64,000 nucleotides of DNA, from positions 62,001 to 126,000 of the forward strand of contig NZ_JAKGSD010000015.1 in NCBI RefSeq assembly GCF_021654135.1, given 5' to 3'. Position numbers and translations under genes: made by a program. The notes beneath the pieces were generated by a model. That model was not told the DNA's origin. It made no database searches and saw nothing but the letters and a program-made list of their open reading frames with translations. This document shows positions 35,572 through 45,154 of the stretch, piece after piece. How positions within the stretch are numbered: the stretch's first letter is position 1; each line of letters starts with the position of its first letter. Source of the DNA: Amycolatopsis tucumanensis (GTDB lineage: Bacteria > Actinomycetota > Actinomycetes > Mycobacteriales > Pseudonocardiaceae).

Positions 35572-36956
35572 TGGCTATCGTACTTACCGTGCGTGACTCC
35601 TCCGGGCTGAAACTCGCCGCGCTCGCCACCGGCTTCGTCATGGCCTCGCTCGACGTGACCGTCGTCAACGTCGCCGGCACCGCGATCCAGCAGCAGCTCG
35701 GCGCCTCGCTGCCCGAACTCACCTGGATCGTCGACGGCTACGTGCTGGTGTTCGCCTCGCTGCTGATGCTCGCGGGTGGCCTGGCGAACCGCTTCGGCGC
35801 GCGGGCCGTCTACCTGGCCGGCATGGCGGTCTTCTTCGCCGCCTCGCTCGCCTGCGCGCTCGCGCCCACGGCCGGGGTGCTCATCGCCGCGCGACTCGTC
35901 CAGGGCATGGGCGCCGCGTTGTTCATGCCGAGTTCCCTGTCCCTGCTGGTGTTCTCGTTCCCCGACAAGCGCCGGCGCACCCGCATGCTCGGGCTGTGGT
36001 CGGCGATCGTCGCCACCTCGGCCGCGCTCGGGCCGACCCTCGGCGGGCTTTTGGTAAGCGCCTTCAGCTGGCCCAGCATCTTCCTGCTCAACCTGCCCAT
36101 CGGCGTCGCCGGCATCCTGCTGACCCGGCGCTGCATCCCAGCGGTCGACGGGCGCCGCGTCCGGTTGGGCGTGCCGGGGCACGTCCTGTGGATCGCGGCG
36201 CTCGCCGCGCTGAGCTTCGCGCTCATCGAAGGTCCGCGGCTGGGCTGGCTGGCGCGCCCGGTGCTGGCCGCCTACGTGGTGCTGGGCCTCGCCGCCGCCG
36301 CGCTCGTCGCCCGCGAACGGCGGGCCGAGAACCTGGTCATGCCGTGGAACCTGTTCCGCGGCGCGGGTTTCACCGGCGCGAACCTGGTCGGGTTCCTGTT
36401 CAACTTCGCCGTCTACGGCGGCATGTTCATGCTCAGCCTGTACTTCCAGCACGCCCGCGGCGCCGGCCCGCTCCTCGCGGGCCTGGAGCTGCTCCCGATG
36501 ACAATCTGGTTCCCGCTGGGCAACCTGGTCTACTCGCGCATCGCGGGCCGGATCCCGAACGGGGTGCTGCTGACGGTCTTCCTGCTCGTCGCCGGCATCG
36601 CGTCGCTCGCCATGGTCGGCATGTCGACCGAGACGCCGTACTGGGTCCTGGCCGTCGCCGTCGCGGTGGCCAACGTCGGCGCGGGCATCATCTCGCCCGG
36701 GATGACCGCCGCGCTGGTCGAGTTCGCCGGAGTCGCGCACGCGAACGTGGCCGGCGCCGTGCTCAACGCCAACCGCCAGATCGGCACGCTGGTGGGCGTC
36801 GCGGCGATGAGTGTCGTGCTCGGCGCCGTCACGGACTGGGGTCGCGGCGCCGGCCTGTCCTTCCTGCTCCTCGGCGTCGCCTACCTCGCGGGCGCGGCCG
36901 GCGCGTGGTGGCTGATCGCCAGGTCCGAACTTCAGGCGCGGAACGTGCGGCGGTAG
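35571..36956 (+). CDS. MFS drug/proton antiporter (DHA2-like)
   Basis: This protein has 461 aa from ATG 35571; GTG 35589 is an alternative start. It has about 13-14 membrane helices. Motif C-like and family features include ASLDVTVVNVAGTAIQQQLG in helix 1 and WIVDGYVLVFASLLMLAGGLANRFGARAVYL, as in EmrB/QacA antiporters. It is probably an efflux pump induced when the divergent ArsR-type repressor is relieved. The 3' end overlaps the convergent AraC-type gene by 25 bp. Confidence 0.88.
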   Translation: MAIVLTVRDSSGLKLAALATGFVMASLDVTVVNVAGTAIQQQLGASLPELTWIVDGYVLVFASLLMLAGGLANRFGARAVYLAGMAVFFAASLACALAPTAGVLIAARLVQGMGAALFMPSSLSLLVFSFPDKRRRTRMLGLWSAIVATSAALGPTLGGLLVSAFSWPSIFLLNLPIGVAGILLTRRCIPAVDGRRVRLGVPGHVLWIAALAALSFALIEGPRLGWLARPVLAAYVVLGLAAAALVARERRAENLVMPWNLFRGAGFTGANLVGFLFNFAVYGGMFMLSLYFQHARGAGPLLAGLELLPMTIWFPLGNLVYSRIAGRIPNGVLLTVFLLVAGIASLAMVGMSTETPYWVLAVAVAVANVGAGIISPGMTAALVEFAGVAHANVAGAVLNANRQIGTLVGVAAMSVVLGAVTDWGRGAGLSFLLLGVAYLAGAAGAWWLIARSELQARNVRR

Positions 36957-37867
36957 GTGTCCGGCGGCACCCCGACCGCGCGGTGGAAGTGACGCCGCAG
37001 CGTCGTCGCGGTGCCCATGCCCGCGGCGGCGGCGATCGCGTCGATGCTGTCGTCCGTGCTCTCCAGCAGCTCCTGCGCGCGGCGGATCCGTTGCGCCAGC
37101 AGCCACCGCAGCGGGGTGGTGCCGGTGACGGCGCGGAAGTGCCTGGCCAGGTGCCGTGAGCTCAGGTTCGCCTGGCGCGCCAGGTCCTCCACCGTCAACG
37201 GCTGGTCCAGCCGCCGCATCACCCACGGCAGCAGCTCCGCCAGCGGATGGCCGTCGTCCTCCGGCACCGGCGTGCTGACGAACTGCGCCTGCCCGCCTTC
37301 CCGGTGCGGCGGCACGACCAGGCGGCGGGCGACCACGTTCGCGATCGCCGAGCCGTGGTCGAGACGCACCAGGTGCAGGCACAGGTCCATCGCCGCCGCC
37401 TTGCCCGCGGATGTGAGCACGCGGCCGTTGTCCACGTAGAGGACGTCCGGGTCCACGGTCACCCGCGGGTAGCGCGCGGCGAGTTCGTCAGTGTGCGCCC
37501 AGTGGGTGGTCGCACGCAGCCCGTCCAGCAGGCCGGCGGCCGCGAGCACGAACGCGCCGGTGCACAGCGACACCACCCGCGCGCCCGACTCGTGAGCCGC
37601 GCGCACCGCGTCGACCAGGTCGGCGGGCGGGTCCTCGTCGACGTCGGCCAGCGCGGGGACGATCACGGTGTCCGCCTCGGCCAGCCGGTCGAAACCGCCG
37701 TCCGGCTCGACCCGGAACCGGCCGGCCCGCACCGGGCGCGCGCCGCACACGCTGAGGTCGTACCAGGGCACGCGCACGGCGTCCGGTGGCGAGCCGAAGA
37801 CCTCGCAGGCCAGCGCCAGTTCGAAGTGCACCATGCCGTCGGTGGTGGCGACGGCGACAGAGTTCAT
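36932..37867 (-). CDS. GlxA-type AraC regulator with DJ-1/PfpI domain
   Basis: This 311-aa protein has residues 1 to about 180 in a DJ-1/PfpI class I amidotransferase-like fold (VVSLCTGAFVLAAAGLLDG with the nucleophile-elbow Cys, and ATTHWAHTDEL). Residues about 210-311 are two AraC-type helix-turn-helices (LTVEDLARQANLSSRHLARHF, AAGMGTATTLRRHFHRAVG). Relatives such as GbdR control glycine betaine catabolism in pseudomonads, which is notable only 1-2 kb from a choline cluster; whether this one does so is unproven. Confidence 0.87.
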   Translation of the reverse strand: MNSVAVATTDGMVHFELALACEVFGSPPDAVRVPWYDLSVCGARPVRAGRFRVEPDGGFDRLAEADTVIVPALADVDEDPPADLVDAVRAAHESGARVVSLCTGAFVLAAAGLLDGLRATTHWAHTDELAARYPRVTVDPDVLYVDNGRVLTSAGKAAAMDLCLHLVRLDHGSAIANVVARRLVVPPHREGGQAQFVSTPVPEDDGHPLAELLPWVMRRLDQPLTVEDLARQANLSSRHLARHFRAVTGTTPLRWLLAQRIRRAQELLESTDDSIDAIAAAAGMGTATTLRRHFHRAVGVPPDTYRRTFRA

Positions 37868-37969
37868 GTCCGAAAGTGTACGGGTCGTGTCATTCCGGAC
37901 GCTGGGCAGCAGGGGCCCGGCCGGACAGGATTACCCGCAGCGGATCACTTCGAGCACCTGGGAGCAGGC

Positions 37970-38989
37970 ATGGGACGGGTTGCGGTGTACGGGGCGTACG
38001 GACACACCGGGCGGTTCGTGGTCGCGGAGTTGCGCGAGCGCGGGCACGTCCCGCTGTTGCTGGGCCGCGACCGGGAGAAGCTCCTGGCGGTGGCGCAGCC
38101 GGACCTCGAAGTGCGGCCGGCGGCCGTCGACGACCCGGCCGCACTGGACCGCGCCCTCGCCGGGGCGGACGCCGTGATCAACTGCGCCGGGCCCGTCGCG
38201 ACGACCGCCGCCCCGCTGATCGAGGCGGCGTTGCGGGCGGGCATCCCGTACGTCGACGTGGCCGCCGAGATCGAGGCGAACGCCGACACCTTCGCCCACT
38301 TCGCGGAGCGGGCGGGGGAGAACGTGGTCGTCCCGGCGATGGCGTTCTTCGGCGGCCTCGGCGACCTGCTGGTCACCGCCGCCATGGGGGACTGGACGGC
38401 GGCCGACGAGGTGCACCTCGCCTACGGCCTGAGCAGCTGGCACCCCACCGCCGGGACGCTCGCGGCGGGGGCGGTGTCGCGGCAGCGGCGGGACGACCGC
38501 CGCGTCCGCTACACCGGCGGACGGCTGGAGTACCACGACGACGCCCTGCCGACGCTGGAGTGGGAGTTCCCCGCGCCGCTCGGGTCGCAGGACGTCATCG
38601 GGGAGTTCAGCATGGCCGACATCGTCACCGTCCCCACCCACCTGGACGTGCCCGAGGTGCGCACCTACATGACGGCCAAGGCGGCGGCGGACCTGGCCGC
38701 GCCCGGCGCCGCGGCCCCGGCCGCCGTCGACGAGCGGGGCCGCTCGGCACAGACCTTCGTCGTCGACGTCGTGGTCCGCCGCGGCGCCGAGGAGCGCCGG
38801 ATCTCCGCCGCCGGGCAGGACATCTACGCGATCAGCGCGCCGCTCGCGGTGGAGGCCGTCGCCCGGATCCTGAGTGGACGGACCCGGGCGACGGGCGTGG
38901 TGTCCGCAGGTGCGGCGTTCGACGCGCCGGACTTCCTGCGCGCGCTGGCGCCGCACCTGTCGGTGTCTCAGCCGGCGTTGTGCCGGTAG
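37970..38989 (+). CDS. Saccharopine-dehydrogenase-like NAD(P)-binding protein
   Basis: This 339-aa protein starts at ATG 37970 behind GGAGCAGG. A Rossmann start ([18 protein letters not shown]) and the [21 protein letters not shown] block mark the family, which includes trans-acting enoyl reductases. No lysine-pathway genes are nearby. Its last 22 bp overlap the end of the choline dehydrogenase gene on the other strand. The substrate is unknown. Confidence 0.8.
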   Translation: MGRVAVYGAYGHTGRFVVAELRERGHVPLLLGRDREKLLAVAQPDLEVRPAAVDDPAALDRALAGADAVINCAGPVATTAAPLIEAALRAGIPYVDVAAEIEANADTFAHFAERAGENVVVPAMAFFGGLGDLLVTAAMGDWTAADEVHLAYGLSSWHPTAGTLAAGAVSRQRRDDRRVRYTGGRLEYHDDALPTLEWEFPAPLGSQDVIGEFSMADIVTVPTHLDVPEVRTYMTAKAAADLAAPGAAAPAAVDERGRSAQTFVVDVVVRRGAEERRISAAGQDIYAISAPLAVEAVARILSGRTRATGVVSAGAAFDAPDFLRALAPHLSVSQPALCR

Positions 38990-40626
38990 AACGGCTCCTT
39001 GATCGGCGCCAGCGGGGTGTTGCCGAGGATCAGGTCCGCCGCCTTCTCCGCGGTCATGATCACCGGCGCGTAGATGTTGCCGTTGGTGATGTAGGGCATC
39101 ACCGACGCGTCCACCACCCGCAGGCCCTCCGTGCCGTGCACCCGCATCGACCCGGGGTCCACAACGGACATCTCGTCGACGCCCATCTTCGCCGTGCAGG
39201 ACGGGTGCAGCGCGGTCTCCGCGTCCTTCGCCACCCAGTCCAGGATCTGCTCGTCGGTCTCGACGCCGGGGCCGGGGGAGATCTCGCCGCCGTTGTAGCG
39301 GTCCAGCGCGGGCTGATTGAGGATCTTGCGGGCCACCCGCACGGCCTCCACCCACTCGCGCCGGTCGTTCTCGGTGGACAGGTAGTTGAACCGCAGCGCC
39401 GGGTGCCGCCGCGGGTCCGTCGACGTGATCTTCACGCTGCCGCGGGTGTCGGCGTACATCGGTCCGACGTGGACCTGGTAGCCGTGCCCGCCGGCGGGCA
39501 CCGACCCGTCGTAGCGGATCGCGATCGGCAGGAAGTGGAACATCAGGTTCGGGTAGGCCACGGTGTCGTTGCTGCGCACGAAACCGCCGCCCTCGAAGTG
39601 GTTCGTGGCACCCGGACCGGACCGCAGGAACAGCCACTGCGCGCCGATCAGTGGGCGCTTCCACGTCGCCAGGTGCGGCTGCATCGACACCGGCTCCTTG
39701 CAGGCGTACTGGATGTACACCTCGAGGTGGTCCTGCAGGTTCTCACCCACACCGGGCAGGTCGTGGACCACGTCGATGCCGAGGCGGCGCAGCTCGGCCG
39801 CGTTGCCCACGCCCGACAGCTGCAGCAGTTGCGGCGTGTTGATCGCCCCGCCGCACAGCACGACCTCCTTGCCGTACACCTCGCGCGGCGCGCTCCGCCC
39901 GGTCGAGTACTCCACCCCGACGGCGCGGTTGCCGCGGAACAGAACCTGCGACACGAACGCGCGGGTCTGCACGGTCAGGTTCTTCCGGTGCCGCACCGGG
40001 TGCAGGTAGGCGCGGGCGGCGGAGAGCCTGCGGCCGCGGCGCACGTTCCGGTCGAAGGGCGCGAACCCCTCCTGCCGGTAGCCGTTCACGTCGTCCGTGC
40101 GCGGGTACCCGGCCTGTTCCGCGGCCTCGAAGAACGCCTGGAACAACGGGTTCGACGCCGGTCCGCGCTCCAGCTCCAGCGGGCCGTCGTGCCCGCGCCA
40201 GCGCCCGTCCGGCGGGTCGGCCAGGCAGTTCTCCATGCGCTGGAAGTAGGGCAGGCAGTGCGCGTAGTCCCAGCCGGACATGCCGGGGTCGGCGGCCCAG
40301 CGTTCGTAGTCCATCGGGTTGCCCCGCTGGAAGATCATGCCGTTGATGCTGCTCGACCCGCCGAGGATCTTGCCGCGCGCGTGGTAGATGCGCCGCCGGT
40401 TCATGAACGGCTCCGGCTCGCTGCGGTAGCCCCAGTCGTAGAAGCGGCTGCCGATCGGGAAGGTCAGCGCGGCGGGCATGTGCACGAACACGTCCCACTT
40501 GGCGTCCGACCGGCCCGCCTCCAGCACCAGCACCTTCACCTTCGGATCGGCCGACAGCCGGTTGGCCAGCACGCACCCGGCCGAGCCGCCGCCGACGATG
40601 ATGAAGTCGTAGTTCTCGGTGCTCAC
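38968..40626 (-). CDS. betA: Choline dehydrogenase (GMC oxidoreductase)
   Basis: GTG 40626 with AGGAGG upstream gives 552 aa. FAD binding [14 protein letters not shown] lies at 11-24, followed by the GMC signatures ([15 protein letters not shown] and [15 protein letters not shown]). The end reads [10 protein letters not shown] and then [19 protein letters not shown], characteristic of BetA, with the catalytic His and Asn. It oxidises choline to betaine aldehyde and can go on to betaine. It is the distal gene of betB-permease-betA. Confidence 0.92.
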   Translation of the reverse strand: MSTENYDFIIVGGGSAGCVLANRLSADPKVKVLVLEAGRSDAKWDVFVHMPAALTFPIGSRFYDWGYRSEPEPFMNRRRIYHARGKILGGSSSINGMIFQRGNPMDYERWAADPGMSGWDYAHCLPYFQRMENCLADPPDGRWRGHDGPLELERGPASNPLFQAFFEAAEQAGYPRTDDVNGYRQEGFAPFDRNVRRGRRLSAARAYLHPVRHRKNLTVQTRAFVSQVLFRGNRAVGVEYSTGRSAPREVYGKEVVLCGGAINTPQLLQLSGVGNAAELRRLGIDVVHDLPGVGENLQDHLEVYIQYACKEPVSMQPHLATWKRPLIGAQWLFLRSGPGATNHFEGGGFVRSNDTVAYPNLMFHFLPIAIRYDGSVPAGGHGYQVHVGPMYADTRGSVKITSTDPRRHPALRFNYLSTENDRREWVEAVRVARKILNQPALDRYNGGEISPGPGVETDEQILDWVAKDAETALHPSCTAKMGVDEMSVVDPGSMRVHGTEGLRVVDASVMPYITNGNIYAPVIMTAEKAADLILGNTPLAPIKEPFYRHNAG

Positions 40627-40637
40627 GTTCGTCCTCC

Positions 40638-42158
40638 TCAGGAAAGCTCGTCGACGAGCTGGTCGCCGCGGTCGGCCTGGTGTTCGGGCAGCGTGCCAAG
40701 GCGGTGGCGGCCGCGGAGCCGGAACCACGCCAGGCCGATCGCGGCGACGATCCCGATGAAGATCAGGGCCATCCAGCGCAGCGCCCCGCCGCCGTAGATC
40801 TGCTCGCGCGGCCACGCCAGGTTCACGGCCATCCCGGCGCCCCACAGCACGGCGACGACGTTGACCGGCAGGCCGAGCCGCCCGAGCGAGAAGTGGCCGC
40901 CGGCGTCGCGGCCCGACCACCCGCCACGCAGCCGCTTGACCAGCATCGGCACCGTCACCAGCAGGTAGGCCAGGTAGATCATGACCACCGCGACGCTGGT
41001 GACCGCGGTGAAGATCTGCGGTGTCCCGATGTTGACCAGCAGGATCGCCACCGCGACCGCGCCGATGAGGATCGCCGGGACCACCGGGGTGCCGGTCTTG
41101 GCGTTGATCCGCGCCAGCCGCACCCCGAACGGCAGGGCGTTGTCGCGGGCCATCGCGAACATCAGCCGGATCCCGGCGGTGTGCACGGCCAGCGCGCACA
41201 CCGTGATGGCGACGACGATGCAGCCCAGGAACACCTTGCCCAGCGGCCCGCCGAGCACCTGCAGCACGATCAGCTGCAGTCCGCCCGACGACGTGCCCAG
41301 CCGCGGATCGGACAGGTCGGGCGCGGCCATGATGGCGAACAGCAGGATCAGCCCGCCGATCACGAACGACGCGATGACCGCGCGCAGGATCGCCACCGGC
41401 GCGGTGCGCCGCGGGTTGACGGTCTCCTCACCGAGCGAGCTCGCCGTGTCGAAGCCGTACATGACGTAGGCCGAGGCGATCGCGGCCACCAGGAACACAC
41501 CGGCGTAGCCACCCACGTGCCCCTCGCCGAGCCCGTGCGTGTCGACGAAGACACCGGGGCCGCGCACCACGTTCACCGCGAGGATGACGACCAGCAGGAC
41601 CGCCGCGATCAGCTCGATGAACACGCCGATGCTGTTGATGCGCGCCATCAGCTTCACGCCGAAGGCGTTCACCAGCGTGGTGAACAGGATCAGCACCGCG
41701 CCCCAGATCACCGCGGAGATCCCGAAGTCGTGGGCGCCGCTGCCGTCGCCGACCAGCTGGAAGCCGGACCACAGCTGCGGCAGCGTGACCTGGTAGGCCA
41801 GCACCACGCCGGCCAGGGTGACCACGGAGGCGGTGAACATCATCCAGCCTGCCAGCCACGACGTGGTGGGCCCGGCGAGTCTCTTGGACCAGTTGTAGAC
41901 CGAACCGGCGACCGGGTAGCGGGCGGCCAGCTCGGCGAAGCACAGGGCCACCGCGATCTGCCCGACGAAGACCATCGGCCAGGACCACCAGTAGGCCGGC
42001 CCGCCGGTGCCGAACCCGAAGTAGAACAGCTGGAACGTGCCGGTGAGGATGGAGATGTAGCTGACCCCGGCGGCGAAACTCGCGAACTTGCCGATGCTGC
42101 GGTCGAGGGACTGCCGGTACCCGAACTCGGACAGTCCGTGGTCGTTGCTGGTGCTCAC
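40638..42158 (-). CDS. APC-family amino-acid/choline permease
   Basis: This 506-aa protein starts at GTG 42158 behind GAGGAGG. About 12 hydrophobic helices are visible. The first helices ([21 protein letters not shown]) and [20 protein letters not shown] match the amino acid-polyamine-choline superfamily, in the GABA permease/BAT1 branch. Its place between choline oxidation genes suggests uptake of choline or a related amine. It is 11 bp from betA. Confidence 0.88.
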   Translation of the reverse strand: MSTSNDHGLSEFGYRQSLDRSIGKFASFAAGVSYISILTGTFQLFYFGFGTGGPAYWWSWPMVFVGQIAVALCFAELAARYPVAGSVYNWSKRLAGPTTSWLAGWMMFTASVVTLAGVVLAYQVTLPQLWSGFQLVGDGSGAHDFGISAVIWGAVLILFTTLVNAFGVKLMARINSIGVFIELIAAVLLVVILAVNVVRGPGVFVDTHGLGEGHVGGYAGVFLVAAIASAYVMYGFDTASSLGEETVNPRRTAPVAILRAVIASFVIGGLILLFAIMAAPDLSDPRLGTSSGGLQLIVLQVLGGPLGKVFLGCIVVAITVCALAVHTAGIRLMFAMARDNALPFGVRLARINAKTGTPVVPAILIGAVAVAILLVNIGTPQIFTAVTSVAVVMIYLAYLLVTVPMLVKRLRGGWSGRDAGGHFSLGRLGLPVNVVAVLWGAGMAVNLAWPREQIYGGGALRWMALIFIGIVAAIGLAWFRLRGRHRLGTLPEHQADRGDQLVDELS

Positions 42159-42202
42159 GCGCGCCTCCTCTTCAGTACTGCGGCGTGGAGAGGGAGTCCC
42201 GG

Positions 42203-43672
42203 TCAGCCCTTGAACCAGTGCTGCGGCCGGGGATCGATGTTGTGGTAGATGTGCTTGGTCTCGCGGTACTCGTGCAGGCCGGACGGGCCGAGTTCCCGGC
42301 CGATGCCGGACTTGCCGAAGCCGCCCCACTCCGCCTGCGGCAGGTACGGGTGGTAGTCGTTGATCCAGACCGTGCCGTGGCGCAGCGCCCCGGCCACCCG
42401 CTGGGCGCGGCCGGCGTCGGAGGTCCACACCGCGCCGGCGAGGCCGTAGTCGGTGTCGTTGGCCAGCTCGACGGCCTCCTCCTCGGTGGCGAACCGTTCC
42501 ACCGTGACGACCGGGCCGAACACCTCCTCGCGCACCACGGCCATGTCGCGGGTGCAGTCGCTGAACACCGTGGGCCGGAGGAAGAAACCGTTGCGCAGCG
42601 CGGGATCCTCGGGCCGCGTGCCGCCCGCGCGCAGGGTGGCGCCGTCGGCGATCGCCCCGGCGATGTAGCCCTCCACCTTCGCACGGTGCTGCTCGGAAAT
42701 CAGCGGACCGCACTCGGTGTCCGGGTCGAGCCCGTTGCCGAGCCGGATCCGCTCGGCGCGCCGGGCGAGCTCGCCGACGAACCGGTCGTGGATCCCGTTC
42801 TGCACGATCAGCCGGGCGCCCGCCGAGCAGACCTGTCCGGAGTGGACGAACGCGGCGTTGAGGGCGAGGTCGACGGCGGTGTCGAAATCGGCGTCGTCGA
42901 AGACCACGTTGGGGTTCTTGCCGCCGAGTTCCAGCGCCACCCGCCGGACGCCGCGCGCCGCGGCGGCCATGATCTTCTCGCCGGTCGCGAGCCCGCCGGT
43001 GAACGACACCAGGTCGACCCCGGGGTGCTCGACCATCGCGGCGCCGACCGCGCCAGGGCCGAGCAGCAGGTTCACCACGCCCGGCGGCACACCGGCCTCC
43101 TCGGCGAGCGCGACGAGCCGGATGGTGGTCAGCGGGGTGAGCTCGCTCGGCTTGAGCACCATCGTGTTGCCCGCCGCCAGCGCGGGGGCGATCTTCCAGG
43201 AGATCTGCAGCAGCGGGTAGTTCCACGGGGCGATCAGCGCGCAGACGCCCACCGGCTCGTGCACGATCCGGCTGATCGCGGCCGGGTTCCCGGTGTCCAC
43301 CACGCGCCCGGCCTCCTGCGCGATCGCCGCGGCGTAGTAGCGGAACACCGCGACCACGTCGTCGACGTCGATGCGCCCTTCGGCGAGGGTCTTTCCGGTG
43401 TCGAGGCTTTCGGTGCGGGCGATGTCCTCGCGGTCGCGGATCAGCAGGTCGGCGATGCGGTGGAGCAGTTCGGCGCGGTCGGCCGCGGTGGTGCGGCGCC
43501 ACGGCGAGCCGGGGCGGAACGCCGCTCGTGCGGCTTTGACGGCCCGGTCCACGTCCTCCGGGCCGGCGAGGGCGACCGTCTGGATGACGGAGGCGTCGTA
43601 GGGGTTGCGGACGTCGGTGCGGGACCCGTCGCGCCCCTCGGTCCAGTTTCCGTCGATGTACAGGTCCTTCAT
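42203..43672 (-). CDS. betB: Betaine aldehyde dehydrogenase
   Basis: The start ATG 43672 (MKDLYIDGNW) is chosen; a longer frame upstream would cross the operator. The product is 489 aa. The NAD-binding FTGGLATGEKIM, catalytic Glu in ALELGGKNPNVVFDDAD and catalytic Cys in GQVCSAGARL (about residue 281) are all present. It converts betaine aldehyde to glycine betaine. It is the first gene of the choline operon, transcribed away from the BetI-like regulator. Confidence 0.92.
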   Translation of the reverse strand: MKDLYIDGNWTEGRDGSRTDVRNPYDASVIQTVALAGPEDVDRAVKAARAAFRPGSPWRRTTAADRAELLHRIADLLIRDREDIARTESLDTGKTLAEGRIDVDDVVAVFRYYAAAIAQEAGRVVDTGNPAAISRIVHEPVGVCALIAPWNYPLLQISWKIAPALAAGNTMVLKPSELTPLTTIRLVALAEEAGVPPGVVNLLLGPGAVGAAMVEHPGVDLVSFTGGLATGEKIMAAAARGVRRVALELGGKNPNVVFDDADFDTAVDLALNAAFVHSGQVCSAGARLIVQNGIHDRFVGELARRAERIRLGNGLDPDTECGPLISEQHRAKVEGYIAGAIADGATLRAGGTRPEDPALRNGFFLRPTVFSDCTRDMAVVREEVFGPVVTVERFATEEEAVELANDTDYGLAGAVWTSDAGRAQRVAGALRHGTVWINDYHPYLPQAEWGGFGKSGIGRELGPSGLHEYRETKHIYHNIDPRPQHWFKG

Positions 43673-43733
43673 GAGCCCTTTCCGATGCGGTAGCGGGCAA
43701 CGCCGGCGCGGGAGATGTGATGCGCGGCACTTC

Positions 43734-43764
43734 AGTGCGTACATTTGTACATGAGAGTGCGTAC
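43734..43764. promoter_or_regulatory. Operator repeats between betB and its regulator
   Basis: AGTGCGTAC occurs at 43734-43742 and 43756-43764, exactly 22 bp (two helical turns) apart. The first runs into GTACATTTGTAC, a perfect palindrome (43739-43750). This is the natural binding site for the divergent TetR. Confidence 0.6.
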
Positions 43765-43821
43765 GGATGTCCATACTCGTCGGCTACGATCGTGTTAACC
43801 GGGTGTCTTCGCAGGTGAGGG

Positions 43822-44409
43822 GTGTGCGCGGTGGTGTCAGGGCAGGCGGCCGGATCGCGCCGGCAGCGTCCCAACGATCCCGGGCGGCGCACGAAGATCG
43901 CGCGGGCGGCGATCGACGTGGTGGCGGAGCGGGGGATCGACGGGCTGACCCACCGGGCGGTCGCCGCGGCGGCGGGGGTGCCGCTGGGGTCCACCACGTA
44001 CCACTTCCGCACGCTGGACGACCTGCTCGAGGTCGCGCTGAGCCAGGCGGCCGAGGACAACGTCCGCGGCCTGCGGGAGTGGGAGCGCAGCGTGCCGCCG
44101 GACGCGGACTTCGCGGCCGCGCTGGCGGAGCTGGTGATGCGGTACGTGCGTGACGAGGGCCCGCACACGGTGGTCGAGTACGACCTCTACGTGGCGGCCA
44201 TGCACCGCCCCCGGTTGCGCCCGGTGAGCGCGGCGTGGGACGACGCGCTGATCGAGCTGTTCGGCTCCCGGACGGACGCCCTGACCGGGCGCCTGCTGGC
44301 CGGACTGTTCTGCGGATTGCTGATGCAGTTGGCGATCGCGGACGGCACACCGTCTATTTCGGACATCGAGGCGCTGTTTCGGCGCGCGATCGCCGGTCCT
44401 GCTTCCTGA
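43822..44409 (+). CDS. BetI-like TetR regulator
   Basis: 195 aa from GTG 43822; GTG 43831 or 43834 could also start it. The HTH reads IDGLTHRAVAAAAGVPLGST, then TYHFRTLDDLLEVAL, in the BetI style (GxxH-R-x-(I/V)-A and xGSxxYHF). In choline operons BetI represses uptake and oxidation until choline is present. It is divergent from betB with paired operator repeats between them. The palindrome array begins 18 bp after its stop. Confidence 0.82.
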   Translation: MCAVVSGQAAGSRRQRPNDPGRRTKIARAAIDVVAERGIDGLTHRAVAAAAGVPLGSTTYHFRTLDDLLEVALSQAAEDNVRGLREWERSVPPDADFAAALAELVMRYVRDEGPHTVVEYDLYVAAMHRPRLRPVSAAWDDALIELFGSRTDALTGRLLAGLFCGLLMQLAIADGTPSISDIEALFRRAIAGPAS

Positions 44410-44427
44410 GCGGTTAGCGGCCGCGCG

Positions 44428-45154
44428 ATGAATGGGCCATTCATTGATGCGCAGCTGGTCCACCCGCGCCCCGATGAACGGACCATTCATCGGGGCGACA
44501 TGCCCAGTCGTTCGGGGCATGAACGGACCGTTCATCGACCCGCCACATGCCCCCCGGCGGCGGGGTGAATGGACCATTCATCAAGCCAGGACATGCTGGC
44601 TCGCTCCCAAGGGATGAATGGACCGTTCATCGCGGCACCGTCGGTCCACTCGCTCGCGAAGGCATGAACGGGTCGTTCAGCGACGCACCACTGGTCCACC
44701 CGCGCCCCGTTGAACGGGCCATTCATCGGGGCGCGACATGCCCAGCCGCTCGAAGGCATGAACGGTCCATTCATCGACGCACGATTGGTCCACTCGCGAA
44801 CCTGTGAACGGACCGTTCATCGGGGCGCGAGATGCCCAGCCGCCCCGCAGGCATGAACGGACCGTTCATCCACCCACGACAGGCCTCGCGGCGGCAGCAC
44901 GAACGGCCCATTCGTCAAGCCGGGACATGGTGGCCCGCTCCCAGAGATGAATGGACCGTTCATCGCGGAGCCACCGGCCCACCCACTCGGGAGGGCATGA
45001 ACGGGTCATTCATCGACCCGCGACTGGCCCACCCGCGAACCTGTGAACGGACCGTTCATCGGGGCGCGAGATGCCCAGCCGCCGCCAAGGCATGAACGGA
45101 CCGTTCATCCACCCACCACAGACCCCATCATCGCGGCATGAACGGCCCGTTCAT
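44428..45154. repeat. Array of sixteen 17-bp palindromes at 45-50 bp spacing
   Basis: The consensus is ATGAAYGGNCCRTTCAT. Starts are 44428, 44474, 44519, 44565, 44614, 44664, 44710, 44758, 44804, 44853, 44899, 44947, 44997, 45043, 45092 and 45138. Copies differ mostly by paired C/T and A/G changes that keep the symmetry. Spacers of 28-33 bp fall into five types that recur in order (E-A-B-C-D-E-A-E-A-B-C-D-E-A-B), giving a higher-order period near 237 bp. The array fills the space between two convergent genes, and the last copy supplies the stop codon of the ferredoxin reductase. Confidence 0.95.

Noticed and set aside
36932..37867. Calling the AraC-type gene GbdR (betaine regulator)
   Set aside because: The domain layout fits, but many GlxA-type regulators share it and the gene is convergent with an MFS pump rather than facing a betaine gene.
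37786..42248. Long plus-strand frames (1003 and 522 codons) across the choline dehydrogenase and permease genes
   Set aside because: Arginine/histidine-rich translations without domains; the minus strand carries complete BetA and permease motifs.
44432..45095. Small proteins with repeated MNGPFI motifs
   Set aside because: They are translations of the palindromes in whichever frame is open; no ribosome-binding sites or consistent frame across units.
44428..45154. CRISPR array
   Set aside because: The repeat unit is a 17-bp full palindrome, shorter than CRISPR repeats; spacers are related to each other, and no cas genes are present.
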